A DNA stretch of 64,000 nucleotides from UMGS1696 sp964463375 (lineage in GTDB: Bacteria; Bacillota; Clostridia; Oscillospirales; CAG-272), in contig CAYXBQ010000001.1 of assembly GCA_964463375.1 (NCBI GenBank), forward strand, positions 62,001 to 126,000, written 5' to 3'. Both the position numbers and the translations under genes were made by a program. Positions 17,898 to 26,796 of this stretch are shown piece after piece (within the stretch, counting starts at the first letter, position 1; each line of letters begins with the position of its first letter). The notes under the pieces are model-generated. The model did not search any database. It was not told the origin of the DNA and saw only the letters and a program-made list of their open reading frames with translations.

Positions 17898-19184
17898 ATG
17901 ATCGACATTAAATTTTTGAGAGAAAATCCCGACGTAGTGCGGCAGAACATCAAGAACAAGTTCCAGGATGCCAAGCTGCCTCTGGTGGACGAAGTGATTG
18001 CGCTGGACGAAGAAAACCGCCGGATCATGCAGGAAGCGGACGAGCTGCGCTCCAACCGGAACAAGTATTCCAAGCAGATCGGTGCGCTGATGGGCCAGAG
18101 CAAGAAGGAAGAAGCCGAAGAGATGAAGAAGCTGGTGACCGAACAGGCTGAAAAGCTGGCCGCCAACGAAGCCCGTGAAGCCGAGCTGGCCGAACAGATC
18201 AAGAAGATCATGATGACCATTCCCAACATCATTGATCCTTCTGTGCCGATCGGCAAGGACGACAGCGAAAACGTGGAGATCGAACGGTTTGGCGAACCTG
18301 TGGTGCCGGACTTTGAGATCCCCTACCACACCGACATTATGGAACGGTTCAACGGCATCGATCTGGACAGCGCACGCCGGGTAGCCGGAAACGGGTTCTA
18401 CTACCTGATGGGGGACATTGCACGTCTGCACTCTGCGGTGATCAGCTATGCCAGAGACTTTATGATCGACCGTGGGTTCACCTATTGTGTACCGCCCTTC
18501 ATGATCCGTTCCGATGTGGTGACCGGTGTTATGAGCTTTGCGGAAATGGAAGCCATGATGTACAAGATCGAAGGCGAAGACCTGTATTTGATCGGTACCT
18601 CCGAACACTCTATGATCGGTAAGTTCATCGACCAGATCGTGCCGGAAGAAGAGCTGCCCTACACGCTGACCAGCTATTCTCCCTGCTTCCGGAAGGAAAA
18701 GGGTGCCCATGGGATCGAAGAACGGGGCGTATATCGGATCCACCAGTTTGAGAAGCAGGAAATGATCGTGGTCTGCAAGCCGGAAGATTCTATGATGTGG
18801 TATGACAAGCTGTGGCAGAACACGGTCGATCTGTTCCGCTCCATGGACATCCCGGTACGGACGCTGGAATGCTGCTCCGGGGACCTGGCCGACCTGAAGG
18901 TGAAGTCCTGCGACGTGGAAGCATGGTCTCCCAGACAGAAGAAGTATTTTGAAGTGGGCTCCTGCTCCAACCTGGGGGATGCACAGGCACGCCGTCTGAA
19001 GATCCGTGTGGCTGCCGGCAAGAAGAAGTATCTGGCACACACGCTGAACAACACCGTTGTGGCACCGCCGCGTATGCTGATCGCTTTCCTGGAAAACAAC
19101 CTGAACGCCGACGGGTCTGTGAATATTCCCGTAGCGCTGCGTCCCTACATGGGTGGTATGGAAAAGCTGATGCCTAAGAGATAA
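17898..19184 (+). CDS. serS: Seryl-tRNA synthetase
   Basis: A 428-residue class II aminoacyl-tRNA synthetase of normal length that charges tRNA-Ser. The N-terminal ~105 residues form the long antiparallel coiled coil that contacts the tRNA variable arm. The catalytic domain has motif 2 (SPCFRKEKGAHG, then RGVYRIHQFEKQE) and motif 3 (NNTVVAPPRMLIAFLE). AAAGGAG precedes ATG 17898. It is monocistronic, under T-box control with its own promoter and terminator. Confidence 0.97.
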   Translation: MIDIKFLRENPDVVRQNIKNKFQDAKLPLVDEVIALDEENRRIMQEADELRSNRNKYSKQIGALMGQSKKEEAEEMKKLVTEQAEKLAANEAREAELAEQIKKIMMTIPNIIDPSVPIGKDDSENVEIERFGEPVVPDFEIPYHTDIMERFNGIDLDSARRVAGNGFYYLMGDIARLHSAVISYARDFMIDRGFTYCVPPFMIRSDVVTGVMSFAEMEAMMYKIEGEDLYLIGTSEHSMIGKFIDQIVPEEELPYTLTSYSPCFRKEKGAHGIEERGVYRIHQFEKQEMIVVCKPEDSMMWYDKLWQNTVDLFRSMDIPVRTLECCSGDLADLKVKSCDVEAWSPRQKKYFEVGSCSNLGDAQARRLKIRVAAGKKKYLAHTLNNTVVAPPRMLIAFLENNLNADGSVNIPVALRPYMGGMEKLMPKR

Positions 19185-19218
19185 TCTGGATAGCATATAT
19201 TTCCATTAAACAATATGT

Positions 19219-19265
19219 GAGAAGCATTTCTTCTGCCATCCGCAGGGACAATGCTTCTCTTTTTT
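19219..19265 (+). terminator. Terminator of serS
   Basis: GAGAAGCATT and AATGCTTCTC arms separated by about 21 nt, followed by six Ts. Confidence 0.85.
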
Positions 19266-19361
19266 CTTCCATTTTTTCGGATCCACCGAACCTTTTTCGG
19301 GTTTTCTGTGTCTTATATTATGAAACCATGGTTTATTTTCGTATGCAGGGAGGTGAGTGGC

Positions 19362-22028
19362 ATGTCGAACGAAGCAAAGGAGGCGGCTGTGCTGGATGCG
19401 GTACGGCGGGTGCTGGCGGGGGATACCAACGGCTTTTCCATAATCACGGATGCCTACATGGATATGCTGTACCAGCTGGCTTTGTCCTTATGCCGCAACC
19501 ACTACACAGCAGAGGATCTGGTGCAGGAAACGCTGATCACCGGGTATTTGCAGCTGGGAACGTTACGGGAGCCGGAAAAGCTCGGCGGGTGGCTTTGTCA
19601 GATCTTGCGGAACAAGTTTCTCAATCTGGTGACACGCACACCCCCTACAGAGCCGGAAGTGGCTATGGCGCAGCTCATCGATATGCGTACGCCGGAGGAT
19701 ATGGTGCTTTCCAGAGAATCGCAGATGGAATTTGCAAAACACTGGCAACGCACCTTTGCTTCCCTCTCCCCGGCACTGCGGGAAACGGCGACGCTGTATT
19801 TCTGGTACCATATGCCTATGGAGCAGATCGCAGCACGGCAATCCATTCCGCTGGGCACGGTGAAGCGCCGGATCCACGATGCACGGGAACAACTGAAACG
19901 TATGCGACAAAAGCAGCAGTCGCTGTCGACACTGAGAAAGGAGAAAACGATGGACAACACACAAAGACTGCCGGAGGATTTCCGGGAAATGGTACAGAAA
20001 AAGGTGGACGAGCTGACCCAGTACCACCGGCTCTACGGTACGCTGGATGGCTTTGACAATGCGTATACGCAGGTCAAGGAGCTGATCGGTCATCTGTCGG
20101 ATGCGGAGGATGTGAAGAAATTTTCTATGCTGTCCGCACGGGTCGCTGTGGGGATCAATTATGAGAAATATGGTGCTGTGGCATTGCAGCAGGCGCAGGA
20201 ATTGGGAGACGTGATCGCCTACAGTGATTTTGCGCTGGATGCCTGTTGGAAGTTGGGCGGTGATGCCGAAAAGGACCAATACACCAGAGATGTGATCCTG
20301 CCAACGCTGGAAACCTTCCCGGACACGCCGGATCGTGCTGCTGCCTTTGGGTATCACCGGTTCTGGCTGGCACACTATACCGACAAATCCACGGAGGCTG
20401 GTATTGCTACGGCATCGGCACTGCTGGACATGACGGTATCGGATTACCGTGCCTATGGCAAACCCAATGCCATGTTGGGAAATGCCATTGCCGGGCAAAA
20501 AGCGATCGAGCTGCTGCGTGACACACACTATGCGAAGCCGACCAACATTGGTGTGACCGGGGAATGCTGGAAAGTCATGGATGGGAATTTATACTACCGG
20601 TCGCAGCCGGGGTGCAACTATTCCTGGAGCTCTATACTATGGCGGTATGATGTACCGGTGTTCTTCTATGCCGGATGCACCGGAGATCACTATTTCCTGC
20701 CACGGTTGATCCCGTATACGGCTGGGGCCACGGAAGAGATGGTTTCCGACACAGGCGAAAAGTTAGGGACACGTACCGTTGTGGCGATGGATGAGACTAT
20801 TGTGACACCAGCCGGTACCTTCACGGGCTGTCTCCATTTGCGCAAGCAGGAGGATGAGAACGCCGTATCAGACATTTGGTACAAGGACGGCGTGGGGATC
20901 GTCAAGCTGGTGAACCGGGACATGGGGGCAACGGAGCTGCTTTCGTCCTATCACATTTGCGGTGGCACCGGGTATCTGCCGATCGCTGTGGGCAACATGT
21001 GGTGCTATGTGCAGGAAGGTCGGCCGGATGTGATCGAGGAGCGAAACGAATATGTGATCGAGCAGTTCGATGGAGATATTGTATCACTATCCTGTCTGAA
21101 CTTTGCCGGGCTGCCTTTGGATTGGCAGGAAAAGACGAAGGATCCCAAGGTACTGCTGGCGGCGGTATCCCAGCTCTGCGACAAGAAGGAATTTGAGAAG
21201 GCACTCACCTTAACGAAGCAGATCGTCATGGACAACCTTGACGGAGAGACGACGGCCATGGCATTGGGGCTGGTGGCGTATCTGGAGGAAAAGCTGCTCT
21301 ATGACAAGGCTGGCTGGCGGTTCTGTCCGTCCTCCGCCAATGGCGGCTATGTGGAGATCGGGAACAGTGGACATGTGTTCTATCGGGAGAGCGATTATTC
21401 CTTTGACACGGGTGTATGGGGCACACGTGGGGAGGAAAACAGGATCTTTGGTGTGAAGCCGTTCCGGTATTTGGATATGTGTACCGGAATGCTCTGGGAC
21501 GATCGCTGGGTGCCTGGGTTCACCGATACGTACACCAATGTCGGTAACGATGTGGTGACGATGCACATTCGGGTGGAAGACGGCGGCACGGTGGAGACCC
21601 CGGCTGGGACGTTTGCACACTGTCGGCATGTGGTGATCGATGGGGAGGTGGAAGGCGTGACCCACGATTACGGCTACTACTTCTACGGTCACACCCACTG
21701 CGGGCATAAGGAATATTGGTTTGCGCCGGGCGTTGGTGTGGTGCGGTTCACCTGCGACTGGGGTGGCTTTGTGCAAACGGATTGCGTGCTGTGCGATCAC
21801 CACACCATTGCCGGAGAAAACGAATATCTGCCCATCCACATTGGCAACCGGTGGCAGTACATCGAAAAGGGACTGACGGCAGAGGGATACATTGCACGCA
21901 GAGACTATGTGGTGGCCTATGGGATGCACAAGCGGTATCTCCTGCTTGACAACCAGATGTTCACCTTCCGTGGGGACACGGCGTCGTATGATGCGTTTAA
22001 GGCAGGTCTGGCTGCTAAGAAGGAATAA
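19362..22028 (+). CDS. ECF-type sigma factor fused to a large C-terminal domain
   Basis: An 888-residue protein. Residues ~20-90 match sigma-70 region 2 (AYMDMLYQLALSLCRN, AEDLVQETLI, GGWLCQILRNKF), and residues ~130-180 match region 4 (SLSPALRETA, MEQIAARQSIPLGTVKRRIH). From ~197 onward comes a 692-residue part with two related beta-rich units, each with a TPAGTF-x-x-C motif, a GVGxV(K/R) strand and a LPIxxGNxW-x-Y strand. Units of this kind are usually seen in secreted proteins, yet there is no signal peptide or membrane segment here. ATG 19362 has a GGGAGGTGAG site. A second strong ribosome site precedes an in-frame ATG at 19950, exactly at the domain border, so the C-terminal part may also be made alone. 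The target genes are unknown; no anti-sigma gene is adjacent. Confidence 0.8.
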   Translation: MSNEAKEAAVLDAVRRVLAGDTNGFSIITDAYMDMLYQLALSLCRNHYTAEDLVQETLITGYLQLGTLREPEKLGGWLCQILRNKFLNLVTRTPPTEPEVAMAQLIDMRTPEDMVLSRESQMEFAKHWQRTFASLSPALRETATLYFWYHMPMEQIAARQSIPLGTVKRRIHDAREQLKRMRQKQQSLSTLRKEKTMDNTQRLPEDFREMVQKKVDELTQYHRLYGTLDGFDNAYTQVKELIGHLSDAEDVKKFSMLSARVAVGINYEKYGAVALQQAQELGDVIAYSDFALDACWKLGGDAEKDQYTRDVILPTLETFPDTPDRAAAFGYHRFWLAHYTDKSTEAGIATASALLDMTVSDYRAYGKPNAMLGNAIAGQKAIELLRDTHYAKPTNIGVTGECWKVMDGNLYYRSQPGCNYSWSSILWRYDVPVFFYAGCTGDHYFLPRLIPYTAGATEEMVSDTGEKLGTRTVVAMDETIVTPAGTFTGCLHLRKQEDENAVSDIWYKDGVGIVKLVNRDMGATELLSSYHICGGTGYLPIAVGNMWCYVQEGRPDVIEERNEYVIEQFDGDIVSLSCLNFAGLPLDWQEKTKDPKVLLAAVSQLCDKKEFEKALTLTKQIVMDNLDGETTAMALGLVAYLEEKLLYDKAGWRFCPSSANGGYVEIGNSGHVFYRESDYSFDTGVWGTRGEENRIFGVKPFRYLDMCTGMLWDDRWVPGFTDTYTNVGNDVVTMHIRVEDGGTVETPAGTFAHCRHVVIDGEVEGVTHDYGYYFYGHTHCGHKEYWFAPGVGVVRFTCDWGGFVQTDCVLCDHHTIAGENEYLPIHIGNRWQYIEKGLTAEGYIARRDYVVAYGMHKRYLLLDNQMFTFRGDTASYDAFKAGLAAKKE
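19937..19952 (+). promoter_or_regulatory. Internal ribosome site and in-frame start inside the sigma fusion
   Basis: AAAGGAG (19937-19943), a 6-nt gap and ATG at 19950, in frame with the upstream sigma domain. The spacing is ideal, and the position is at the junction of the sigma domain and the C-terminal part. This could allow a 692-residue second product (inference). Confidence 0.6.
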
Positions 22029-22033
22029 CAAAT

Positions 22034-22090
22034 CCATAGAAAAATGGCGATGACATAGAAATATGGCAATGACATAGAATATGGCATACG
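22034..22090 (+). repeat. Three 19-bp tandem repeats after the sigma-fusion stop
   Basis: Units at 22034-22052, 22053-22071 and 22072-22090 with consensus CATAGAAATATGGCAATGA; the third is degenerate. The array begins 6 nt after the stop codon and its end overlaps the terminator hairpin. Confidence 0.8.
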
Positions 22091-22115
22091 GGACGAAAAA
22101 CATCCTGTATGCCAT
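22081..22115. terminator. Terminator-like hairpin between converging genes
   Basis: ATGGCATACGGGA (22081-22093) pairs with TCCTGTATGCCAT (22103-22115), followed by TTCTTT on the plus strand. It serves the sigma fusion and probably the DUF5107 gene from the other side. Confidence 0.7.
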
Positions 22116-22130
22116 TTCTTTGGTCATGGA

Positions 22131-24146
22131 TTATTTGGAGTTCGGGATCGGGACATAGGACATGCGGAAGTCGATCTCGGCCGGGATGGGATACTTTTCC
22201 AAAATTTCCCAGTCGGCGATATCTTCCGGCTTGCGGTCTTCGTCACGGGCGATGATCTTGCGGTACAGGTTGCACCACAGTTTGAAGGTGGACACTTCCC
22301 CTTCGCGCATATCGGCCACGGTCAGATCCTTGGTCACCAGGGCTCTGGCTTCGTCCAGTCTGTCCAGCTTTACCAGAGATTCGGCGTAGTACATCTGCAC
22401 ACGACCGTTGGCACGACAGATCTCGCTGGCGTTGTCGATGAGGGCGCAGATCTCTTCGTCGGTGCCACACTTCTTATAGAACTTCACCAGGTCGATCAGC
22501 AGGCGGGCGTAGTCTCCCACCATGGGCACAGCCTTGGCCATCCATTCCCGTGCGGCTTCTTTGTCATCGTCTGCCACGCACAGCCAACCCAGAGAACGGG
22601 CAGCAATGGGGTTCGGTGTGTCCTGCCACGAGGCGAGGAATGCGGTCTTCGCCTGGCTGTAGTTCCGCTTTTCGTAATAGGCACAGGCGAGCAGCAGCTG
22701 GGTGTACCAGTCGGTGTCGCCGTTTTCCAGGAGAGCGATATATTCGTCACCGGCTACGTATTCGATATGCTGCCAATCTGCGGCATCCCGCTTCGGCAGG
22801 TGGCCGGTCTCCAGCAGCGTCACCACATCATGGGCACCACGGTCTTCCACGCCATCGCCAATGGAGAAGGTCACGCCTTCGTCGGCGCTGAGCTTCTTGC
22901 CGCAGCGTAGCTCTTCCACCTTGCCCCAGCCGGAGCCCATGTGCTTGATAACGCTATAGTCAGTCAGGTCGAAATGGCCTTCCAGCGCCAAACGATCGAA
23001 TGCGGGCAGGATGGCGTTTTCTACGGTCTGGGCAGCAAGGTCGTAGTCCTTGCCGTGGAGGATGGCGGGGTCGCCGCTGTAGGCTGCGTAGGCTTCTGTC
23101 CAGGTGTATACCTCATGGGCGGGCATCACGCAGTGTTCCATCTGGGAACGCAGCAGGCCGGCCTGGATCTCGGTATAGCGGGTATCGCTGTGAGACAGCC
23201 AACGGTTCCAGGTTTTGCCACCCTGGCTCTGTGCGCCCCATACGAACAGCTTTCTGCCCTGGAGTCTGGGGGTGGAGAACTGCACCATGCCTACGCCGTC
23301 TTTATCCACGTTGGCGATCCAGCGGCGCTGACCGGGTTCCATCCGGAAGAAATAGTCGTAGGCCTTGGCGTGGTTGGAGGGATAGGACACGTCCCAATCG
23401 CCCTGGTACGGCACCGGTTCGCTGGTCACAAGGGTGGAGCCGTCTTCCTGGCCCTTATACAGGTACGATGCTTTAGCGGGAACGATGACACGGTTGCCTT
23501 CCTGCTCGTCTACGGCGATGTTGCTCCACCAGTACATCCAGGTGGGGGTATCCTTGGGGTTTTCGATGGTCACGTTCACCAGCAGCAGCTCTGCGTCCAG
23601 GGTGGCCTTGATGCAGTAGGGGGTGGCACGCTTCCGTTCGTATTCGTACATCAGCAGCACGGGGTCGCCTTTTTCGTTCGTAGCTTCTCTGGCGAACATG
23701 GGGCTACAGGTGTAGGGATGGTGGCCGATCATACCGATGTTCCACTCAACGCCGCCGGAGAACCACGCATTGCGCAGTGCCAAATTGGCAGGCTGGTACA
23801 CGGGGTTTTCATACAGCAGCTCCCGCTCCTCCTTTTTGGAATACAGGGACCACAGACGGCCGCCCAGATCCAGCACAAAGGTGGCACGCAGGTATTCGTT
23901 TTCCAGCACGGCGCAGTCCATGTAGCGGGTCTGGATGTCCCGGTCGTATTCGTCCTGGTCGGTGTACGGCAGGATGGTATGGATCCGGCCCTGGCCTACG
24001 CAGTTGCCTTCTTCTTCCCGAAATCCTTCATCCAGTTTGATCTTCGGGGGATCCCCGACGGAATACCAGTCCTGGATACCGGGGATGGCTGAGGGGGTAC
24101 CCATCCAAGCGGCTTGGAAGGGCTTTTTGAGAAAGGTTAATGTCAT
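22131..24146 (-). CDS. DUF5107 domain protein with C-terminal TPR-like repeats
   Basis: A 671-residue cytoplasmic protein. Residues ~30-330 resemble DUF5107, a beta-sandwich of the galactose-mutarotase/glycosidase type: LENEYLRATFVLDLGGRLWSL, SGGVEWNIG and the WWSNIAVDE motif. The rest is alpha-helical with repeats reminiscent of TPRs (WYTQLLLACAYYEKRNYSQA, ARSLGWLCVADDDKEAAREW). Family members occur in gut Firmicutes and Bacteroidetes beside carbohydrate genes; the biochemical role is not established. ATG 24146 has GAGGAG upstream and a near-perfect promoter, so the gene is monocistronic. It may work on glycans together with the nearby glycosidase-like gene (inference). Confidence 0.78.
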   Translation of the reverse strand: MTLTFLKKPFQAAWMGTPSAIPGIQDWYSVGDPPKIKLDEGFREEEGNCVGQGRIHTILPYTDQDEYDRDIQTRYMDCAVLENEYLRATFVLDLGGRLWSLYSKKEERELLYENPVYQPANLALRNAWFSGGVEWNIGMIGHHPYTCSPMFAREATNEKGDPVLLMYEYERKRATPYCIKATLDAELLLVNVTIENPKDTPTWMYWWSNIAVDEQEGNRVIVPAKASYLYKGQEDGSTLVTSEPVPYQGDWDVSYPSNHAKAYDYFFRMEPGQRRWIANVDKDGVGMVQFSTPRLQGRKLFVWGAQSQGGKTWNRWLSHSDTRYTEIQAGLLRSQMEHCVMPAHEVYTWTEAYAAYSGDPAILHGKDYDLAAQTVENAILPAFDRLALEGHFDLTDYSVIKHMGSGWGKVEELRCGKKLSADEGVTFSIGDGVEDRGAHDVVTLLETGHLPKRDAADWQHIEYVAGDEYIALLENGDTDWYTQLLLACAYYEKRNYSQAKTAFLASWQDTPNPIAARSLGWLCVADDDKEAAREWMAKAVPMVGDYARLLIDLVKFYKKCGTDEEICALIDNASEICRANGRVQMYYAESLVKLDRLDEARALVTKDLTVADMREGEVSTFKLWCNLYRKIIARDEDRKPEDIADWEILEKYPIPAEIDFRMSYVPIPNSK

Positions 24147-24176
24147 GGTTTTTTCTCCTCATATGGGTGATTCTAT

Positions 24177-24212
24177 GTATACAAGTATACCATGTTCTAC
24201 CGCATCTGTCAA
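24177..24212 (-). promoter_or_regulatory. Consensus promoter of the DUF5107 gene with palindromic overlap
   Basis: Minus strand TTGACA (24212-24207), 17-bp spacer ending in TGG, TATACT (24189-24184). The -10 overlaps GTATACaaGTATAC (24177-24190), a repeat that reads the same on both strands and could be an operator. Confidence 0.85.
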
Positions 24213-24388
24213 GGTAAAAATCAAAATTTGCGAATGCGATCGTTTTTGTAGTTTTGTATAGGTTTTTGGGCGCAAGGCTTTTTTTGATACAGAAAATTTA
24301 CATCGATTCCACATGATTGCTACATATTTGTTCTATAATAAACTGTACTTAAAGTTAATGTATATTCTTTGAAAGGACGTATTCTCAC

Positions 24389-25888
24389 ATGAAGAATCGC
24401 ATTTTTGCTCTGCTTCTCTGCGCGCTGATGGTGGCCTCTTCTCTGACGGCCTGCGGTGACGCAACAGAGGAAACCACCGATGCCGGTAATGGTAGCGATA
24501 CCACGGCCAACACCGAAACCACGCCGGAGGAAACCGAGATCACTCGTGCCAATACGCCGGACACACTGCCGGACGATCTGGATTTTGCCGGTGCTACCCT
24601 GAACGTCTTCTATTTCGGCGAAGAGACCTCTGCACAGTATGATGGTCCTGCGGAACTGACCGGGGATGTGGTGCTGGACGCCCTGCACAACCGGAACGTT
24701 TCTGTGGAAGAACGGCTGAACGTGAAGTTCAACTGGGTCAAGGGTTCGGACAGCTGGGAGGGCTTCCCCCAGGAGGTCTCCAACCTGCTGCTGGCCGGTG
24801 CTGACGACTACGACATCATTGTGGAGGAAAACTCCCGTCTGTTCCAGCAGTCCATCCAGGGATACTTCTACGACCTGATGACCAAGCCCTATATCGATCT
24901 GGATCAGCCCTGGTGGTACAACGACCTGATGGAAGAAAGCAGCCTGGACAACTCCAAACGGTACTTCCTGACCGGGGACATTTGCCTGTCTACTCTGTTT
25001 GGTGCCTCTGCTACCTTCTTCAACAAGGCGCTGTTCATTGACTATTTCGATGATGAAAACACCATTTACGAGCAGGTACAGAACGGTCAGTGGACCATGG
25101 ATACCTTCATGAAGTACTGCGAAGGCGTGGCTACCGACCTGAACGGCGATGGTGCATACGATGACAATGACCTGCTTGGGTTCCGGTATGAACAGTGGGG
25201 TATCCCCAACTACCTGTCCATGTCCACCGGTATCGAATATTCCACCAGAGACAGCGAAGGCTTCCCGGTGCTGAATATTTACAACGAACAGTCTGTGACC
25301 TGGGCGAACACGCTGTACAAGCTGCTGTACACGGGCAATCTGTCCGTGGCTGGCGACAAAATTTCTTCTTTCACCAACGGAAAATCTCTGTTCTTACTGG
25401 GTCAGCTTTCTACGGCGCACAAGCTGCGGGACACCAACTTCTCCTTCGGCGTACTGCCCTATCCGAAGCTGAATGAAGAGCTGGAATACAGCTCCTCTGC
25501 CGCTACGGCCAACGGCTGTGGTGTGGGTGTTCCGGTAAGCGCACCTGCTGAAAAACTGGATGCTGCGTATGCCGCTATCGAAGCACTGTGTGCAGAAGCC
25601 TATCGGAAGGTCACGCCCGCTTGGTATGAGACTGCGCTGAAGATCAAGTATTCTGACGATGCCATCGATGCGCAGATGATCGATCTGATCTACTCCACCA
25701 TCGGCTCTCCCTTCATCATGATGGCAGACAAGGCCATCGGCACGGGTTCCGTATTCACCTTTGCTGTATACGGTGCTTCTTCGGAAGGTACTTTCACCTC
25801 CTATTGGGAAGCCAACGCTGAAAAGTTCCAGAAGTCTCTGCAGAAGACCATCGAAGACTACAAGGCTCTGGATGTTTCCGGCAACTAA
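24389..25888 (+). CDS. Solute-binding-like lipoprotein (paralogue 2)
   Basis: A 499-residue lipoprotein with signal peptide and lipobox SLTAC (Cys at residue 22) and an acidic Thr-rich linker. It shares with paralogue 1 the segment ITRANTPDTLPDDLDFAG, then HNRNVSVEERLNVKF, and an EF-hand-like loop DLNGDGAYDDNDLLG near residue 255. The fold is presumably that of an extracellular solute-binding protein with two lobes (MTKPYIDLDQPWWYNDL lies at the expected hinge region). There are no transporter genes nearby. It is monocistronic with a terminator 14 nt after the stop; a TATAAT at 24334 lies upstream without a good -35. Confidence 0.85.
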   Translation: MKNRIFALLLCALMVASSLTACGDATEETTDAGNGSDTTANTETTPEETEITRANTPDTLPDDLDFAGATLNVFYFGEETSAQYDGPAELTGDVVLDALHNRNVSVEERLNVKFNWVKGSDSWEGFPQEVSNLLLAGADDYDIIVEENSRLFQQSIQGYFYDLMTKPYIDLDQPWWYNDLMEESSLDNSKRYFLTGDICLSTLFGASATFFNKALFIDYFDDENTIYEQVQNGQWTMDTFMKYCEGVATDLNGDGAYDDNDLLGFRYEQWGIPNYLSMSTGIEYSTRDSEGFPVLNIYNEQSVTWANTLYKLLYTGNLSVAGDKISSFTNGKSLFLLGQLSTAHKLRDTNFSFGVLPYPKLNEELEYSSSAATANGCGVGVPVSAPAEKLDAAYAAIEALCAEAYRKVTPAWYETALKIKYSDDAIDAQMIDLIYSTIGSPFIMMADKAIGTGSVFTFAVYGASSEGTFTSYWEANAEKFQKSLQKTIEDYKALDVSGN

Positions 25889-25902
25889 TTATAAGCCTCT
25901 TG

Positions 25903-25938
25903 AAAAAGAACGGTGTCTATATGGCATCGTTCTTTTTT
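25903..25938 (+). terminator. Terminator of lipoprotein paralogue 2
   Basis: AAAAAGAACGGTG pairs with CATCGTTCTTTTTT around a 9-nt loop. Confidence 0.87.
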
Positions 25939-25966
25939 GTATGTTTTGTGGAATCTTGGGTATACT
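25937..25966 (+). promoter_or_regulatory. Possible promoter of tepA
   Basis: TTGTAT (25937-25942), 18-bp spacer and TATACT (25961-25966), starting in the tail of the preceding terminator. Confidence 0.5.
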
Positions 25967-26000
25967 TCATGGTATCACGAATGGAATAAGGAGAGATACC

Positions 26001-26726
26001 ATGGCACAGGAAAATCAAGCACAGGATACCACGACACCACAGGATGGCGAACTCGACTATATGATGAAAACCGGTGGGGTGATCGCCAATGCGAAGGGGG
26101 AAACCATACACTGTCTGACGATCATTGGGCAGATCGAGGGGCATTATCTATTGGGGGATGGGCAGAAGGTGACGAAATACGAGCACATCATTCCCCTGCT
26201 GGTCTCCATTGAGGAAAATGACGAGATCGATGGGCTGCTTTTGGTGCTGAACACCATGGGCGGGGATGTGGAGGCGGGGCTTGCCATTGCGGAGATGATC
26301 GCCAGCATGACCAAGCCTACGGTATCGCTGGTGTTGGGTGGTGGGCATTCCATCGGGGTGCCGTTGGCGGTGTCGGCGGATGTTTCCTATATCGTGCCCT
26401 CGGCCACCATGACCATCCATCCGGTACGCATGAGTGGGACCATTGTGGGGGTGCCGCAGACCTACTACTACTTCCAGCGGATGCAGGATCGTATCATTCG
26501 GTTCATCACAGCCCATTCCCATGTATCGGAGGCGGATTTTCGGGAGATGCTCATGAAGACCGACGAGATCGCCACAGACACGGGCTCCCTGATCGATGGG
26601 GTACAGGCTGCCGCTTGTGGGCTGATCGACCATACAGGCGGACTGGCAGAAGCACTGGGGGAGCTGCGGCTACGGATCCAGCGGTATCGGGAGACGCACA
26701 AAAAGATGGAGAAGGGCGAAAAATAG
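26001..26726 (+). CDS. tepA: ClpP-class serine protease, TepA-like
   Basis: A 241-residue member of the ClpP/crotonase-fold protease group closest to TepA (translocation-enhancing protein) of Bacillus. It shows NTMGGDVEAGLAIAEMIASM, the nucleophile motif GGGHSIGVPLAVSAD and the histidine block TIHPVR, all matching TepA. TepA is described as a cytoplasmic ClpP-like protease linked to protein secretion and spore protein degradation. ATG 26001 follows AAGGAGAG. The gene is flanked by its own promoter and by the promoter of the next gene, so it is likely monocistronic. Confidence 0.87.
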   Translation: MAQENQAQDTTTPQDGELDYMMKTGGVIANAKGETIHCLTIIGQIEGHYLLGDGQKVTKYEHIIPLLVSIEENDEIDGLLLVLNTMGGDVEAGLAIAEMIASMTKPTVSLVLGGGHSIGVPLAVSADVSYIVPSATMTIHPVRMSGTIVGVPQTYYYFQRMQDRIIRFITAHSHVSEADFREMLMKTDEIATDTGSLIDGVQAAACGLIDHTGGLAEALGELRLRIQRYRETHKKMEKGEK

Positions 26727-26729
26727 GGC

Positions 26730-26758
26730 TTGCATAGATCGGCGATTTATGGTATACT
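26730..26758 (+). promoter_or_regulatory. Sigma-A promoter of the oxidoreductase gene
   Basis: TTGCAT (26730-26735), 17-bp spacer ending in TGG, TATACT (26753-26758). Confidence 0.85.
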
Positions 26759-26796
26759 ATGGGTACTATGAATGGAAGATCGGAGTGTATGAATCT

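Noticed and set aside
17556..19196. A 546-codon minus-strand frame over serS and its leader
   Set aside because: It covers a clear seryl-tRNA synthetase and a T-box; no start signal or protein family supports it.
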